DNA from: Deltaproteobacteria bacterium UBA2385
GTDB taxonomy: Bacteria; Myxococcota_A; UBA796; UBA2385
Reading direction: 5' to 3'
Assembly (NCBI GenBank): GCA_002343455.1
Contig: DDSR01000043.1
Location: forward strand, 2,991 to 10,309
DNA: 7,319 nucleotides
The translations under genes were made by a program, and so were the position numbers. Below, piece after piece: positions 1 to 7,319 of the stretch (the first letter of the stretch is position 1; every line of letters starts with the position of its first letter). The notes beneath the pieces were generated by a model. The model worked only from the letters and a program-made list of their open reading frames with translations, searched no databases and was not told the DNA's origin.

Positions 1-166
1 CCAGCAGGCGCGCCCGCGAGAAGAGGGCCTCCTCGGCCTGGGCCTCGCGCAGGTCGGCCCGCTCGAGCTGCGCGCCCTCCAGCCGCGCCCGGCTCAGCAG
101 CGCCCCGCGCCACGTCACGCCGCCCAGGTGGCGCCCCGAGAGGTCCTGCCCGCTCAGGTCCGGCCC
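1..166 (-). repeat. Pentapeptide module 4, incomplete at window edge
   Basis: A fourth module opens with [20 protein letters not shown] near residue 804. Like modules 2 and 3 it has Trp in repeat 4, and ADLREA across repeats 8-9 as in module 3. Eleven repeats are visible before the edge. By analogy about twenty more and a cap should follow to the left. Confidence 0.85.
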
Positions 167-2575
167 GGCCCCCTCGGTGGGAGAGCCCAGCGACTCGTCC
201 AGGGCGCGTTGGCCGACGGAGCGCCGACCGCTGGCGGCCCCGCGCTGGATGGCGCCACCCAGGCGCCGGGCGAGGTCGAGACCCAAGCCCAGCAGGACCT
301 TCGGCTCGGGCAGCGCGGAGCTCTCGATCGCCCCCAGGTCCAGCAGCAGGGAGCGCTGCTCGGCGTCGATGCCCAGGACCCCGCGGATGTCCGCGCCGGT
401 CCAGCTCGCCTCGGCCAGGAAGCAGCCGGCGAGGTCGGCCTGGTTGAGGGTGGCCCCGTCCAGCCGGACCTCGCTCAGATCCAGGTCGGAGAGGCGCGCC
501 CCGGTCAGGTTGGCCTCGCGCAGGTCCAGCCCTCGCAGGCTGGCGCCGCGCAGATCGGCCCCGCTCAGGTCGGCCTGGAAGAGATCGGCGCCGCCCAGAT
601 CGACCCGGCGCAGGTCGGCGTCGACCAGCTGGCTCCGGGGGGCCTTCAGGCAGGCGCAGCGGGCGCCGCTGAGGGTGGCGCCGGTGAGGTCGAGCAGCTC
701 GCCGCTGGCCTCGCGCAGATCGGCGCCGCGGAGCGAGGCGCCGGAGAGCTGCGCCCCGGTCAGGATCGCCCCGCGCCAGCTGGCCTCGTCCAGGCGCCGG
801 CCGCGCAGCATCGCGCCGCTGAGATCGGCGCCGGGCCCGCCGACAGCGGTCGTGGAGGCGCTGGGGGGAAGCGCGGGAGAGGGCGCGGGAGCGTCGGGGG
901 AGGGGAGGGGCTCGCTCGCCTCTGGCGAGGGTGAGCGTCGGGCCCGTGCGCTCGCCAGGCGCGCGCGCAGCTCCAGCCAGAGCAGCTGCGCCTCGGTGGC
1001 CGGCTCCAGGCGCACGGCGCGCAGCCGTCGGGTGAGGGGGCGGAGCTGGGCCTGGACCAGGGCCAGGACGGTCTCGGGCGCCTCCTCCTCGGCCTGGTCG
1101 ATCGCGCCGGCGTCCACCAGGGCGAAGCGCTGCGCGGGGGTGAGGCCCAGGGCGGCGCCGATGCGGGCGCCCCGAGCGGAGCTGCCCTCCAGGCGGGCGC
1201 CGGTCAGATCCGCCTGGCTCAGCGAGGCCTCGTCGAGGCAGGCGGTCCGCAGGTCCAGGTCGCTCAGGACGGCGCGCTCCAGCGAGGCCCCGGTGAGGTT
1301 GGCCCCCGCGAGGCGGGCCCCGCGCAGATCCGCGCCCGCGAGGACGGCCCCCGTCAGGTCCATGTCGCGCAGGTCCGCGCCTCGTAGATCGGCGTCGATC
1401 AGGCGGGCCTGCGAGGCCGACGCGCCTCGCAGGTCGCTGCCGACCAGGCTCGCCTGGGAGAGGTCTGCCCGGGCCAGCCGGGCGCGCCGCAGCACGGTCC
1501 GATCCAGCCGCGCGCCGTCCAGCGAGCAGCCCTCCAGGACCGCCTCCTCCCACTGCAGGTCGCGCAGGTCGTGGCCGGCGAGGTTGCGCCCGGCCAGGTC
1601 GACCGCGCGGGCGGTCCTCCAGGGCTCCAGCTCGGCGACGCTGACGCGGTCGGCCCGCGCGGGAGCCTCGCCCTGGGGCCGGGTCGAGAGCGCGGCGAGC
1701 TCGGCGCGGGCCTGGGCGGCAGCCTCCTCACGGCGGGCCCGGACCTGCGCGGCCGCGGACGCGAAGGTCTCGGCGCTGCGGGCGTGCTCCTGGTGCTCGG
1801 CGAGGCGGCTCCGGGCGGCGCTGGCCCGGGCCTCGGCCTTGGCCATCGCCGCGGCGCGTCGAGCCTGGGCCTGGTCGGTCCACCAGGTCCTGGCCCCGCT
1901 GCGGGCGCGGCCGGCCAGGCCGGTGGCGGCGCGGGCCAGGGGCCGCCCCATCCGTCCGGCCAGCGCCAGGGTGGGGGCCAGCTCGGGCGAGCCGATGCCC
2001 TCCCAGGCCCCGGCGGACAGCAGCTCGGCGCGGGTCGCCTCGCTCAGGCCGCGGGCGCCCCGGATCCGCGCCTTGGTCCAGCGGGCGCCAGTGGCCTCGA
2101 TGCCGGCCAGCTCGGCCCCGCTCAGATCGGCCCGGCTCAGGTCGGCCCCCTCCAGGTTCGCCTGGCTCAGCCCCGCCTCGCGCAGATCGGCGCGCAGCAT
2201 GGAGCAGCCCCGCAGGTCCGCGCCTCTCAGCCGGGCCTCCAGCAGGTTGGCGTCGGGCAGCCGGGCGCCCTTCAGCCGGGCCTCGACCAGGCTGGCGCCT
2301 TCCAGGTCCAGGTCCTCGCCCCAGGCCCCCTCCAGGTTGGCCCCGTCGAGGCGGGCCCCCCTGAGCCGGGCGCCGTGCAGGGTGGCGGCGCTCAGGTCGG
2401 CCCCCCGGAGATCGGCCCCCAAGAGATCGGCGAAGCTGAGATCCTGGCCGGAGAGGTCGGCGCCCTGCAGATCGGCCCCCGGCGCGCGCAGGCCGCGGGA
2501 GGCCAGCACGCCCAGCCCCGGCGCCGCCAGCGTGCGCTTCGGTCGAGGAGCGGGAGGGGGGGCCGGCGACGCCAT
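1..2575 (-). CDS. Giant multi-module pentapeptide-repeat protein, C-terminus beyond window
   Basis: The frame is open from an ATG at 2575 to the left edge (858 codons). An in-frame TAG at 2587-2585 lies four codons upstream, so this ATG is the first possible start; no good Shine-Dalgarno precedes it. Residues 1-32 are Pro/Ala-rich with no signal peptide, so a cytoplasmic location is likely. Module 1 (33-190), module 2 (324-491) and module 3 (582-749) are runs of A(D/N/R)LxG-type pentapeptides; module 4 starts near 804 and continues off the edge. Each complete module ends in a cap, G-[LI]-[STD]-x3-R-x2-L-[LV]-x2-G-A (176-190, 477-491, 735-749). Spacer 191-323 contains W231-W232 and a charged Ala-rich probable coiled coil (233-296). 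Spacer 492-581 is helical, then Pro/Ser-rich. Spacer 750-803 is short. The family forms right-handed quadrilateral beta-helices; Qnr and MfpA act on gyrase but are single-module and about 200 residues. A scaffold or binding role is possible here, but the function is unknown. It is transcribed divergently from murA. Confidence 0.93.
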   Translation of the reverse strand, partial: MASPAPPPAPRPKRTLAAPGLGVLASRGLRAPGADLQGADLSGQDLSFADLLGADLRGADLSAATLHGARLRGARLDGANLEGAWGEDLDLEGASLVEARLKGARLPDANLLEARLRGADLRGCSMLRADLREAGLSQANLEGADLSRADLSGAELAGIEATGARWTKARIRGARGLSEATRAELLSAGAWEGIGSPELAPTLALAGRMGRPLARAATGLAGRARSGARTWWTDQAQARRAAAMAKAEARASAARSRLAEHQEHARSAETFASAAAQVRARREEAAAQARAELAALSTRPQGEAPARADRVSVAELEPWRTARAVDLAGRNLAGHDLRDLQWEEAVLEGCSLDGARLDRTVLRRARLARADLSQASLVGSDLRGASASQARLIDADLRGADLRDMDLTGAVLAGADLRGARLAGANLTGASLERAVLSDLDLRTACLDEASLSQADLTGARLEGSSARGARIGAALGLTPAQRFALVDAGAIDQAEEEAPETVLALVQAQLRPLTRRLRAVRLEPATEAQLLWLELRARLASARARRSPSPEASEPLPSPDAPAPSPALPPSASTTAVGGPGADLSGAMLRGRRLDEASWRGAILTGAQLSGASLRGADLREASGELLDLTGATLSGARCACLKAPRSQLVDADLRRVDLGGADLFQADLSGADLRGASLRGLDLREANLTGARLSDLDLSEVRLDGATLNQADLAGCFLAEASWTGADIRGVLGIDAEQRSLLLDLGAIESSALPEPKVLLGLGLDLARRLGGAIQRGAASGRRSVGQRALDESLGSPTEGAGPDLSGQDLSGRHLGGVTWRGALLSRARLEGAQLERADLREAQAEEALFSRARLL
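329..832 (-). repeat. Pentapeptide module 3 (residues 582-749)
   Basis: Thirty-one contiguous pentapeptides run from GADLS (582-586) to GVLGI (732-736), then the cap [13 protein letters not shown]. Register matches to module 2 include Trp in repeat 4 (EASWR), LVDADLR across repeats 14-15, GADLR in 19, DLDLS in 24 and QADLA in 27. Repeats 12-14 ([15 protein letters not shown]) are off-consensus, with two Cys and a Pro, suggesting a local bulge in the helix. Confidence 0.9.
1103..1606 (-). repeat. Pentapeptide module 2 (residues 324-491)
   Basis: Thirty-one contiguous pentapeptides run from AVDLA (324-328) to AALGL (474-478), then the cap [13 protein letters not shown]. Repeat 4 carries Trp (DLQWE), repeats 14-15 read [10 protein letters not shown], repeat 24 is DLDLR and repeat 27 is QADLT. 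All of these recur at the same repeat numbers in module 3, which points to duplication of a whole module. Confidence 0.9.
2006..2479 (-). repeat. Pentapeptide module 1 (residues 33-190)
   Basis: Twenty-nine contiguous pentapeptides run in perfect register from G33 ([15 protein letters not shown]...) to GARGL at 173-177, followed by the helical cap ending at A190. At DNA level this is a degenerate 15-base periodicity. It is two repeats shorter than modules 2 and 3. Confidence 0.9.
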
Positions 2576-2619
2576 GGGCGGATGCTACCCGACCGCGGGG
2601 AGGGCGGCCCGCGCCGACT

Positions 2620-2635
2620 TGGCACGGGGGATGCA
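2620..2635 (+). promoter_or_regulatory. Candidate sigma-54 (RpoN) -24/-12 promoter upstream of murA
   Basis: The sequence is TGGCACG-GGGG-ATGCA. Against the consensus TGGCACG-N4-TTGCA it has the invariant GG and GC with exact 10-base spacing, and one mismatch at a consensus position (first T of TTGCA is A). It points toward murA and would start transcription near 2646, giving a leader of about 207 bases. A bacterial enhancer-binding protein would be expected to bind upstream, inside or near the start of the pentapeptide gene. The match is seen directly; its activity is inferred, and a single chance match in GC-rich DNA is possible. Confidence 0.5.
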
Positions 2636-2662
2636 TGAGCCCCGAGGGGAGGGAGAGAGACA

Positions 2663-2674
2663 GGGCCCGGGCCC
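2663..2674. repeat. 12-base perfect palindrome GGGCCCGGGCCC
   Basis: This is a self-complementary GC-only dodecamer in the divergent intergenic region, 17 bases downstream of the predicted sigma-54 start point. It could be a dimeric-protein operator or a small structural element in the murA leader. No T-run follows it, so it is not a classical terminator. It may also be chance in such GC-rich DNA. Confidence 0.3.
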
Positions 2675-2767
2675 GAAGGCGGGAAAGGTGAGGCGGTGGC
2701 GAGGGGGGCGCTTGCCCTGGCGGTCCCTGCGCCATACCGGACGGGCTGCGCTCGTCGCGCGAGCCAA

Positions 2768-2843
2768 CCCCTCCTGCTCTCCTGCCGCGTCCTCCTCCGC
2801 TCTCCTCCCGCGCTTCGCCTCTTCTGCTCCCTGCCCACTCCCC
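2768..2843 (+). other. Pyrimidine-rich tract before murA
   Basis: About 65 of 76 bases are C or T, with a single A, and the tract ends just before the murA ribosome binding site. If transcribed it would be an unusually C/U-rich, weakly structured leader. The rest of the 2576-2852 gap holds the sigma-54-like element, the palindrome and a purine-rich stretch (2643-2662). I see no convincing sigma-70 promoter on either strand. Confidence 0.6.
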
Positions 2844-2847
2844 GAGG
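2844..2847 (+). promoter_or_regulatory. murA ribosome binding site
   Basis: GAGG lies five bases before the ATG at 2853. It supports that start over the in-frame ATG at 2631, where homology to MurA has not yet begun. Confidence 0.55.
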
Positions 2848-2852
2848 GCCAC

Positions 2853-4190
<1,338 letters not shown>

Positions 4191-4238
4191 TCGCCCATGG
4201 CTGCGGGGCGCCAGCGCATGGCCACCAGGCGCGAAGTC

Positions 4239-4242
4239 AGGA
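4239..4242 (+). promoter_or_regulatory. dnaG ribosome binding site deciding a TTG start
   Basis: AGGA sits seven bases before TTG at 4250. The ATGs in the murA-dnaG gap (4197, 4218) are in a different frame, so the TTG, which yields the family-typical N-terminus MIPREVID, is the best start. Confidence 0.7.
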
Positions 4243-4249
4243 CTGCGCG

Positions 4250-6073
4250 TTGATCCCACGCGAGGTGATCGACACCATCCGCGACCGCGTGGACATCTCC
4301 GAGGTGGTCGGCCAGGTCGTCACGCTTCGCCGGAAGGGCAGCACCTTGTCGGGGCTCTGCCCCTTCCACAACGAGAAGACCCCCAGCTTCAACGTCGTGC
4401 CGGCCAAGGGCATCTACCACTGCTTCGGCTGCGGGGCGGGCGGCGACGCCTTCAAGTTCCTGATGGAGACGCAGGGCCTCAGCTTCAACGAGGCGGTCAA
4501 GGAGCTCGGCGCCCGGGTCGGCGTCACGGTCGAGGAGCGGGCCCTCTCGCCGGTCGAGATCGCGCGCACCCGCGCCCGCACGGACCTGTACGAGGTCTGC
4601 GACCTCGCCTGCCGGCACTTCGAGGCCGTCCTGCGGACCCGGCCCGAGGGCGAGCCGGCTCGCCGGTACCTCAAAGAGCGGGGGATGAACGAGGAGACCT
4701 GGACCCGCTACCGCCTGGGCTACGCGCCCCCCTCCTGGAGCGCGCTGCTCGACGGCCTCGCCCGCCAGGGGGTCGACGCGGCGATGGCGGTCAAGGCCGG
4801 CCTCGCCCGCGAGCGGGAGGGCAGCAGCGGCGCCTACGACCTCTTCCGCGGCCGGGTGATCATCCCGATCAGCGATCCCCGAGGGCGGATCGTCGCCTTC
4901 GGGGGGCGTCACCTCGAGGACATGCCGGGACGCTCGGGGGACGACAAGGCCGCCAAGTACGTCAACTCCCCCGAGACCGAGATCTACCACAAGTCGAAGA
5001 CGCTCTACGCCTTGTCGCAGGCGAGGGCGGGGATCCAGAACGAGGGCTTCGCCCTGGTCGTCGAGGGCTACTTCGACGTCCTGGCCCTGCACCAGGCCGG
5101 CTTCACCCAGGCCATCGCCACCTGCGGCACGGCCTTGACGCCCGACCACCTGCGCATCCTGCGCCCGCTGACCACCAAGGTCGTCGCGCTCTTCGACAGC
5201 GACGAGGCCGGCGTGCGCGCCGCCCTGCGCAGCCTGGAGCCCTTCATCGCCGAAGGGATGGAGCCCAGCCGGCTGGACCTGGGCGAGGCCAAGGACCCTG
5301 ACGAGTTCATCCAGCGCTTTGGGGCCGAGGCCTTCACCGGGCGCCTGAAGCAGTCCGAGCCCCTGCTCGACCGGGCCCTGAGGCTGTACCGTCAGCGGCT
5401 GGGGGGCAGCCCCGAGGGGCGGCGGCAGGCCCTGGCCGAGATCGCGCCGGTGCTGCGAAGGATGGACGGCGCCTCGCGCTCTGTGGCCGTCGAGACGGTC
5501 TCCCGCATCCTGGGCGTGCCCGACCAGGTCGTCTCCGAGTTCCTGGGCCTGAGCCGATCCTCCGTGGCGCCGCCGCGACCTCAGGCTCGCCGCCTGCTGG
5601 GCGACAGCGCCGACGTCCATCACCTCGTCTGGCTGCTGGTCCACCACCCCTCCCAGGTGGCCCCCCTGGTCCAGTCCGTCGACCCCTCGCTGGTCACCTC
5701 GCGAATGGACCTCGCCCGGGTCATCGCCCGATTGCTGCAAGGCGAGTCCTTGACCAGCCTGCTCGACGATGTAGAAGATCCCGGGTTGGCCGAGGGCCTG
5801 CGGGCCGTCGCCACACAAGGTCGGGTGGTGCGGGACGGCCGAGAAGAGGGCGTCTACACCGAAGAAAACGCCGCCATGGCGACCCGACAGCTGCTGGCAC
5901 GCCTGGAGCTCCGCCAGGTGGAGGAAGAGCTGCACCGCATCCAGAGCGCCTTGGAGAGTTGCGGACCCGACGCAGACGGGTCAAGCTATCGTGAATCCCT
6001 GGTGAAAAAGAGTCTTCTTACCCGGAAGCGCCTCGAACTCTCCCGGATCGTCTCGCGAAAACCCCCGCAGTGA
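4250..6073 (+). CDS. dnaG: DNA primase DnaG
   Basis: DnaG synthesises the short RNA primers for lagging-strand and origin replication, working with the DnaB helicase. The 607-residue product starts at TTG. An N-terminal CHC2 zinc-binding domain has C37-x2-H40 and C58-x2-C61 (LCPFHNEKTPSF and YHCFGCGAGGDAF). The RNA polymerase core follows, with LFRGRVIIPI (198-207) and KYVNSPETEIYHKSK (from K236). The TOPRIM metal site comprises E272 in VVEGYFD, D316 and D318 in LFDSDEAG, and D349/D351 in KDPDEF. Residues from about 455 to the end form the less conserved helicase-interaction domain, ending in a charged helix (ELRQVEEELHRIQ). All catalytic residues are present and the length is normal for the family. 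It lies 59 bases after murA and 78 before rpoD, on the same strand, as part of a macromolecular-synthesis-type cluster. The weak start codon may help keep primase low relative to its neighbours (inference). Confidence 0.98.
   Translation: MIPREVIDTIRDRVDISEVVGQVVTLRRKGSTLSGLCPFHNEKTPSFNVVPAKGIYHCFGCGAGGDAFKFLMETQGLSFNEAVKELGARVGVTVEERALSPVEIARTRARTDLYEVCDLACRHFEAVLRTRPEGEPARRYLKERGMNEETWTRYRLGYAPPSWSALLDGLARQGVDAAMAVKAGLAREREGSSGAYDLFRGRVIIPISDPRGRIVAFGGRHLEDMPGRSGDDKAAKYVNSPETEIYHKSKTLYALSQARAGIQNEGFALVVEGYFDVLALHQAGFTQAIATCGTALTPDHLRILRPLTTKVVALFDSDEAGVRAALRSLEPFIAEGMEPSRLDLGEAKDPDEFIQRFGAEAFTGRLKQSEPLLDRALRLYRQRLGGSPEGRRQALAEIAPVLRRMDGASRSVAVETVSRILGVPDQVVSEFLGLSRSSVAPPRPQARRLLGDSADVHHLVWLLVHHPSQVAPLVQSVDPSLVTSRMDLARVIARLLQGESLTSLLDDVEDPGLAEGLRAVATQGRVVRDGREEGVYTEENAAMATRQLLARLELRQVEEELHRIQSALESCGPDADGSSYRESLVKKSLLTRKRLELSRIVSRKPPQ
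5964..5982 (+). other. Small hairpin in the 3' end of dnaG
   Basis: GACCCG and CGGGTC form a 6-bp stem with a 7-base loop inside dnaG codons, just before a locally A/T-richer stretch (about 5983-6030). In enterobacteria the dnaG-rpoD junction holds an RNA processing site and internal rpoD promoters. A similar role here is only a possibility, because I find no clear -35/-10 pair. Confidence 0.2.
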
Positions 6074-6140
6074 AGGCAGCTCAGTCTTCAGGCCGCGTCC
6101 CAACGGCCCTCTACGAGCGTTTCGTTCTCGAACCCCACAC

Positions 6141-6145
6141 AAGGA
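6141..6145 (+). promoter_or_regulatory. rpoD ribosome binding site choosing between two adjacent ATGs
   Basis: AAGGA lies three bases before ATG 6149 and six bases before ATG 6152. Spacing favours 6152. The two starts differ by one Met. Confidence 0.65.
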
Positions 6146-6151
6146 CGGATG

Positions 6152-7319
6152 ATGAAGGACAAGGACCTGCAGGAGATCCAGCCCCTCATCGAGATGGGCC
6201 GCGAACGGGGCATCGTCACCGCTGACGACGCCGCCAACCCGCTGCCTACCCACCTCGTCAACACCGACGCGATGGACGGTCTCTTCATCATGTTCAGCGG
6301 CATGGACATGGACGTCATCAAGGCGGTCCGCCGCGAGCGCGAAGAAGAGCGCCGCGGGGTCCCCATGCCCGAAGAGAAGCGCGGTCGCGACACCGGCGCG
6401 GGGCCGGCCCGCAGCGGCGATCCGGTCCGGATGTACCTGCGGCGGATGGGCTCGGTGCCCCTGCTCTCGCGGGAGGGCGAGATCGAGATCGCCAAGCGCA
6501 TCGAAGAGGGCGAGCAGACCGTCATCAAGCACCTCTACACCTCGCCGCTGATCGGCTTCATCCTGACCGACCTCGTCGAGCAGGAAGAGCAGCGCTGCGC
6601 CAAGGCGATCCGCGGCGGCAAGCGCCCTCGGCGCATCAAGACCCGTGGCGGCCTGTCGCTGGCCGGCGCGCTGGAGTCCTCCAAGGAGCTGATCAAGCAG
6701 CGGTCCGGCCTGCGGGCCGAGGTCGAGAAGGCCAAGGGGCGCAAGCGCCGGGAAGAGCTCGAAGCGCAGCTCCAGCAGCACGAAGCGAAGATGATCGAGT
6801 TCATGGGCACCGTCGACATCGAGCGCCGGCTGGTACTGGGCGCCTGCCAGGAGATCCGCGACGGGTGGGAGAAGATCCACGCCAGCGAGCAGGTGATCGA
6901 GTCGGTCTCGCGCGAGGCGGGGGTGCCCGTCCGGGACCTTCGCCGCATGATCCGCAAGGTGCGGCGGACGCCCGACCGCGGCGGCGCCGAGGTGGTCGAG
7001 GACTCCGGCATCACCGAGGACGTCTGGGCCGAGTTCGACAGCCGGGTGCGGCGCGAGCTGCGCAAGATCCGCAAGGTCGAGGAGTCCCTGGGCATCGATC
7101 GCGACGAGCTGCGGGTGATCGCCCGCGAGGTCAAGCGCGGCCACGCCCAGGCCGAGCAGGCCAAGTGTGACCTGGTCGAGGCCAACCTGCGGCTGGTGGT
7201 CAGCATCGCCAAGAAGTACACGAACCGCGGCCTCCAGTTCCTGGACCTGATCCAGGAAGGCAACATCGGCCTGATGAAGGTGGTCGACAAGTTCGAGTAC
7301 CGCCGCGGCTACAAGTTGT
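6152..7319 (+). CDS. rpoD: Primary sigma factor RpoD (sigma-70 / SigA), C-terminus beyond window
   Basis: RpoD is the housekeeping sigma subunit that directs RNA polymerase to -10/-35 promoters. Only 389 residues are in the window. Residues 1-60 resemble region 1.1 ([18 protein letters not shown]... ending in a Met/Asp-rich stretch), the autoinhibitory part found only in group 1 sigmas. Region 1.2 runs from D90 ([20 protein letters not shown]). Residues about 126-333 are the non-conserved insert, with a charged helical segment rich in Lys, Glu and Gln. Regions 2.1-2.2 start near A334 ([20 protein letters not shown], then [14 protein letters not shown], the core-binding surface). The window stops at the start of region 2.3 (KFEYRRGYK), so the DNA-melting aromatics and regions 3-4 are not seen. 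The large insert and region 1.1 mark it as the primary sigma, not an alternative one. It lies 78 bases after dnaG with no visible terminator, so co-transcription is likely. Confidence 0.97.
   Translation, partial: MKDKDLQEIQPLIEMGRERGIVTADDAANPLPTHLVNTDAMDGLFIMFSGMDMDVIKAVRREREEERRGVPMPEEKRGRDTGAGPARSGDPVRMYLRRMGSVPLLSREGEIEIAKRIEEGEQTVIKHLYTSPLIGFILTDLVEQEEQRCAKAIRGGKRPRRIKTRGGLSLAGALESSKELIKQRSGLRAEVEKAKGRKRREELEAQLQQHEAKMIEFMGTVDIERRLVLGACQEIRDGWEKIHASEQVIESVSREAGVPVRDLRRMIRKVRRTPDRGGAEVVEDSGITEDVWAEFDSRVRRELRKIRKVEESLGIDRDELRVIAREVKRGHAQAEQAKCDLVEANLRLVVSIAKKYTNRGLQFLDLIQEGNIGLMKVVDKFEYRRGYKL

Noticed and set aside
1..2575. Short-period DNA repeats that might suggest a CRISPR array or minisatellite
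   Set aside because: The period is 15 bases, degenerate and codon-aligned, with no repeat-spacer structure. It encodes protein repeats.
1..2575. Membership of the type VI secretion accessory group with DUF2169 plus pentapeptide repeats
   Set aside because: No region resembling a 250-300 residue N-terminal DUF2169 is visible before the first module, and no secretion genes are in the window. The unseen C-terminus leaves this open but unsupported.
128..2638. Plus-strand frames (128-934 and 1571-2638) reading as Gln/Pro/Gly/Ala five-residue repeats
   Set aside because: They are the exact antisense codons of the pentapeptide repeats. The sense strand gives the recognised A(D/N)LxG family over the whole span without stops, so the periodicity is inherited.
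2663..2674. GC palindrome as a terminator
   Set aside because: It has no loop to speak of and no following T-run, and it lies upstream of murA rather than after a gene.
2631..2852. In-frame upstream ATG at 2631 giving MurA about 74 extra residues
   Set aside because: It overlaps the -12 element, the extra residues are low-complexity and translate the C/T tract, and MurA homology starts exactly at 2853 with its own GAGG.
5981..7290. Long minus-strand open frames opposite rpoD
   Set aside because: The plus strand carries unmistakable sigma-70 regions 1.2 and 2.1-2.2. The opposite frames have no motif and arise from GC-rich third positions.

Overview
The window is a very GC-rich bacterial chromosomal segment (about 70% G+C or more by eye). 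It holds four protein genes and no sign of RNA genes, insertion sequences or CRISPR arrays. The codon use, the sigma-70 N-terminus and a good sigma-54-type promoter match suggest a myxobacterial or other former 'Deltaproteobacteria' relative. That placement is inference; no single diagnostic marker is present.

Layout. Positions 1-2575 (minus strand) encode a giant pentapeptide-repeat protein. Its start is inside the window and its C-terminus runs off the left edge, leaving at least 858 codons with no in-frame stop. Positions 2576-2852 are a divergent intergenic region with a sigma-54-like -24/-12 element pointing right, a GC palindrome and a long C/T-rich leader. Positions 2853-4190 (plus) encode MurA, the first committed enzyme of peptidoglycan synthesis. 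Positions 4250-6073 (plus) encode DnaG primase with a TTG start. From 6152 to the right edge (plus) lies the N-terminal part of the primary sigma factor RpoD, cut off just after the region 2.2 core.

How the genes work together. murA, dnaG and rpoD are co-directional with gaps of 59 and 78 bases. They look like a version of the 'macromolecular synthesis' operon (rpsU-dnaG-rpoD in Escherichia coli) in which murA sits where rpsU would be. This would place cell-wall precursor synthesis, replication priming and housekeeping transcription in one unit. The pentapeptide gene is transcribed away from this cluster and has no evident functional tie to it.

The least ordinary item is the pentapeptide protein. 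It has at least four tandem beta-helix modules, the three complete ones of 29, 31 and 31 uninterrupted pentapeptides. Each complete module ends in the same 15-residue helical cap, and the modules are separated by helical or Pro/Ser-rich spacers, one a probable coiled coil. Its function is unknown.
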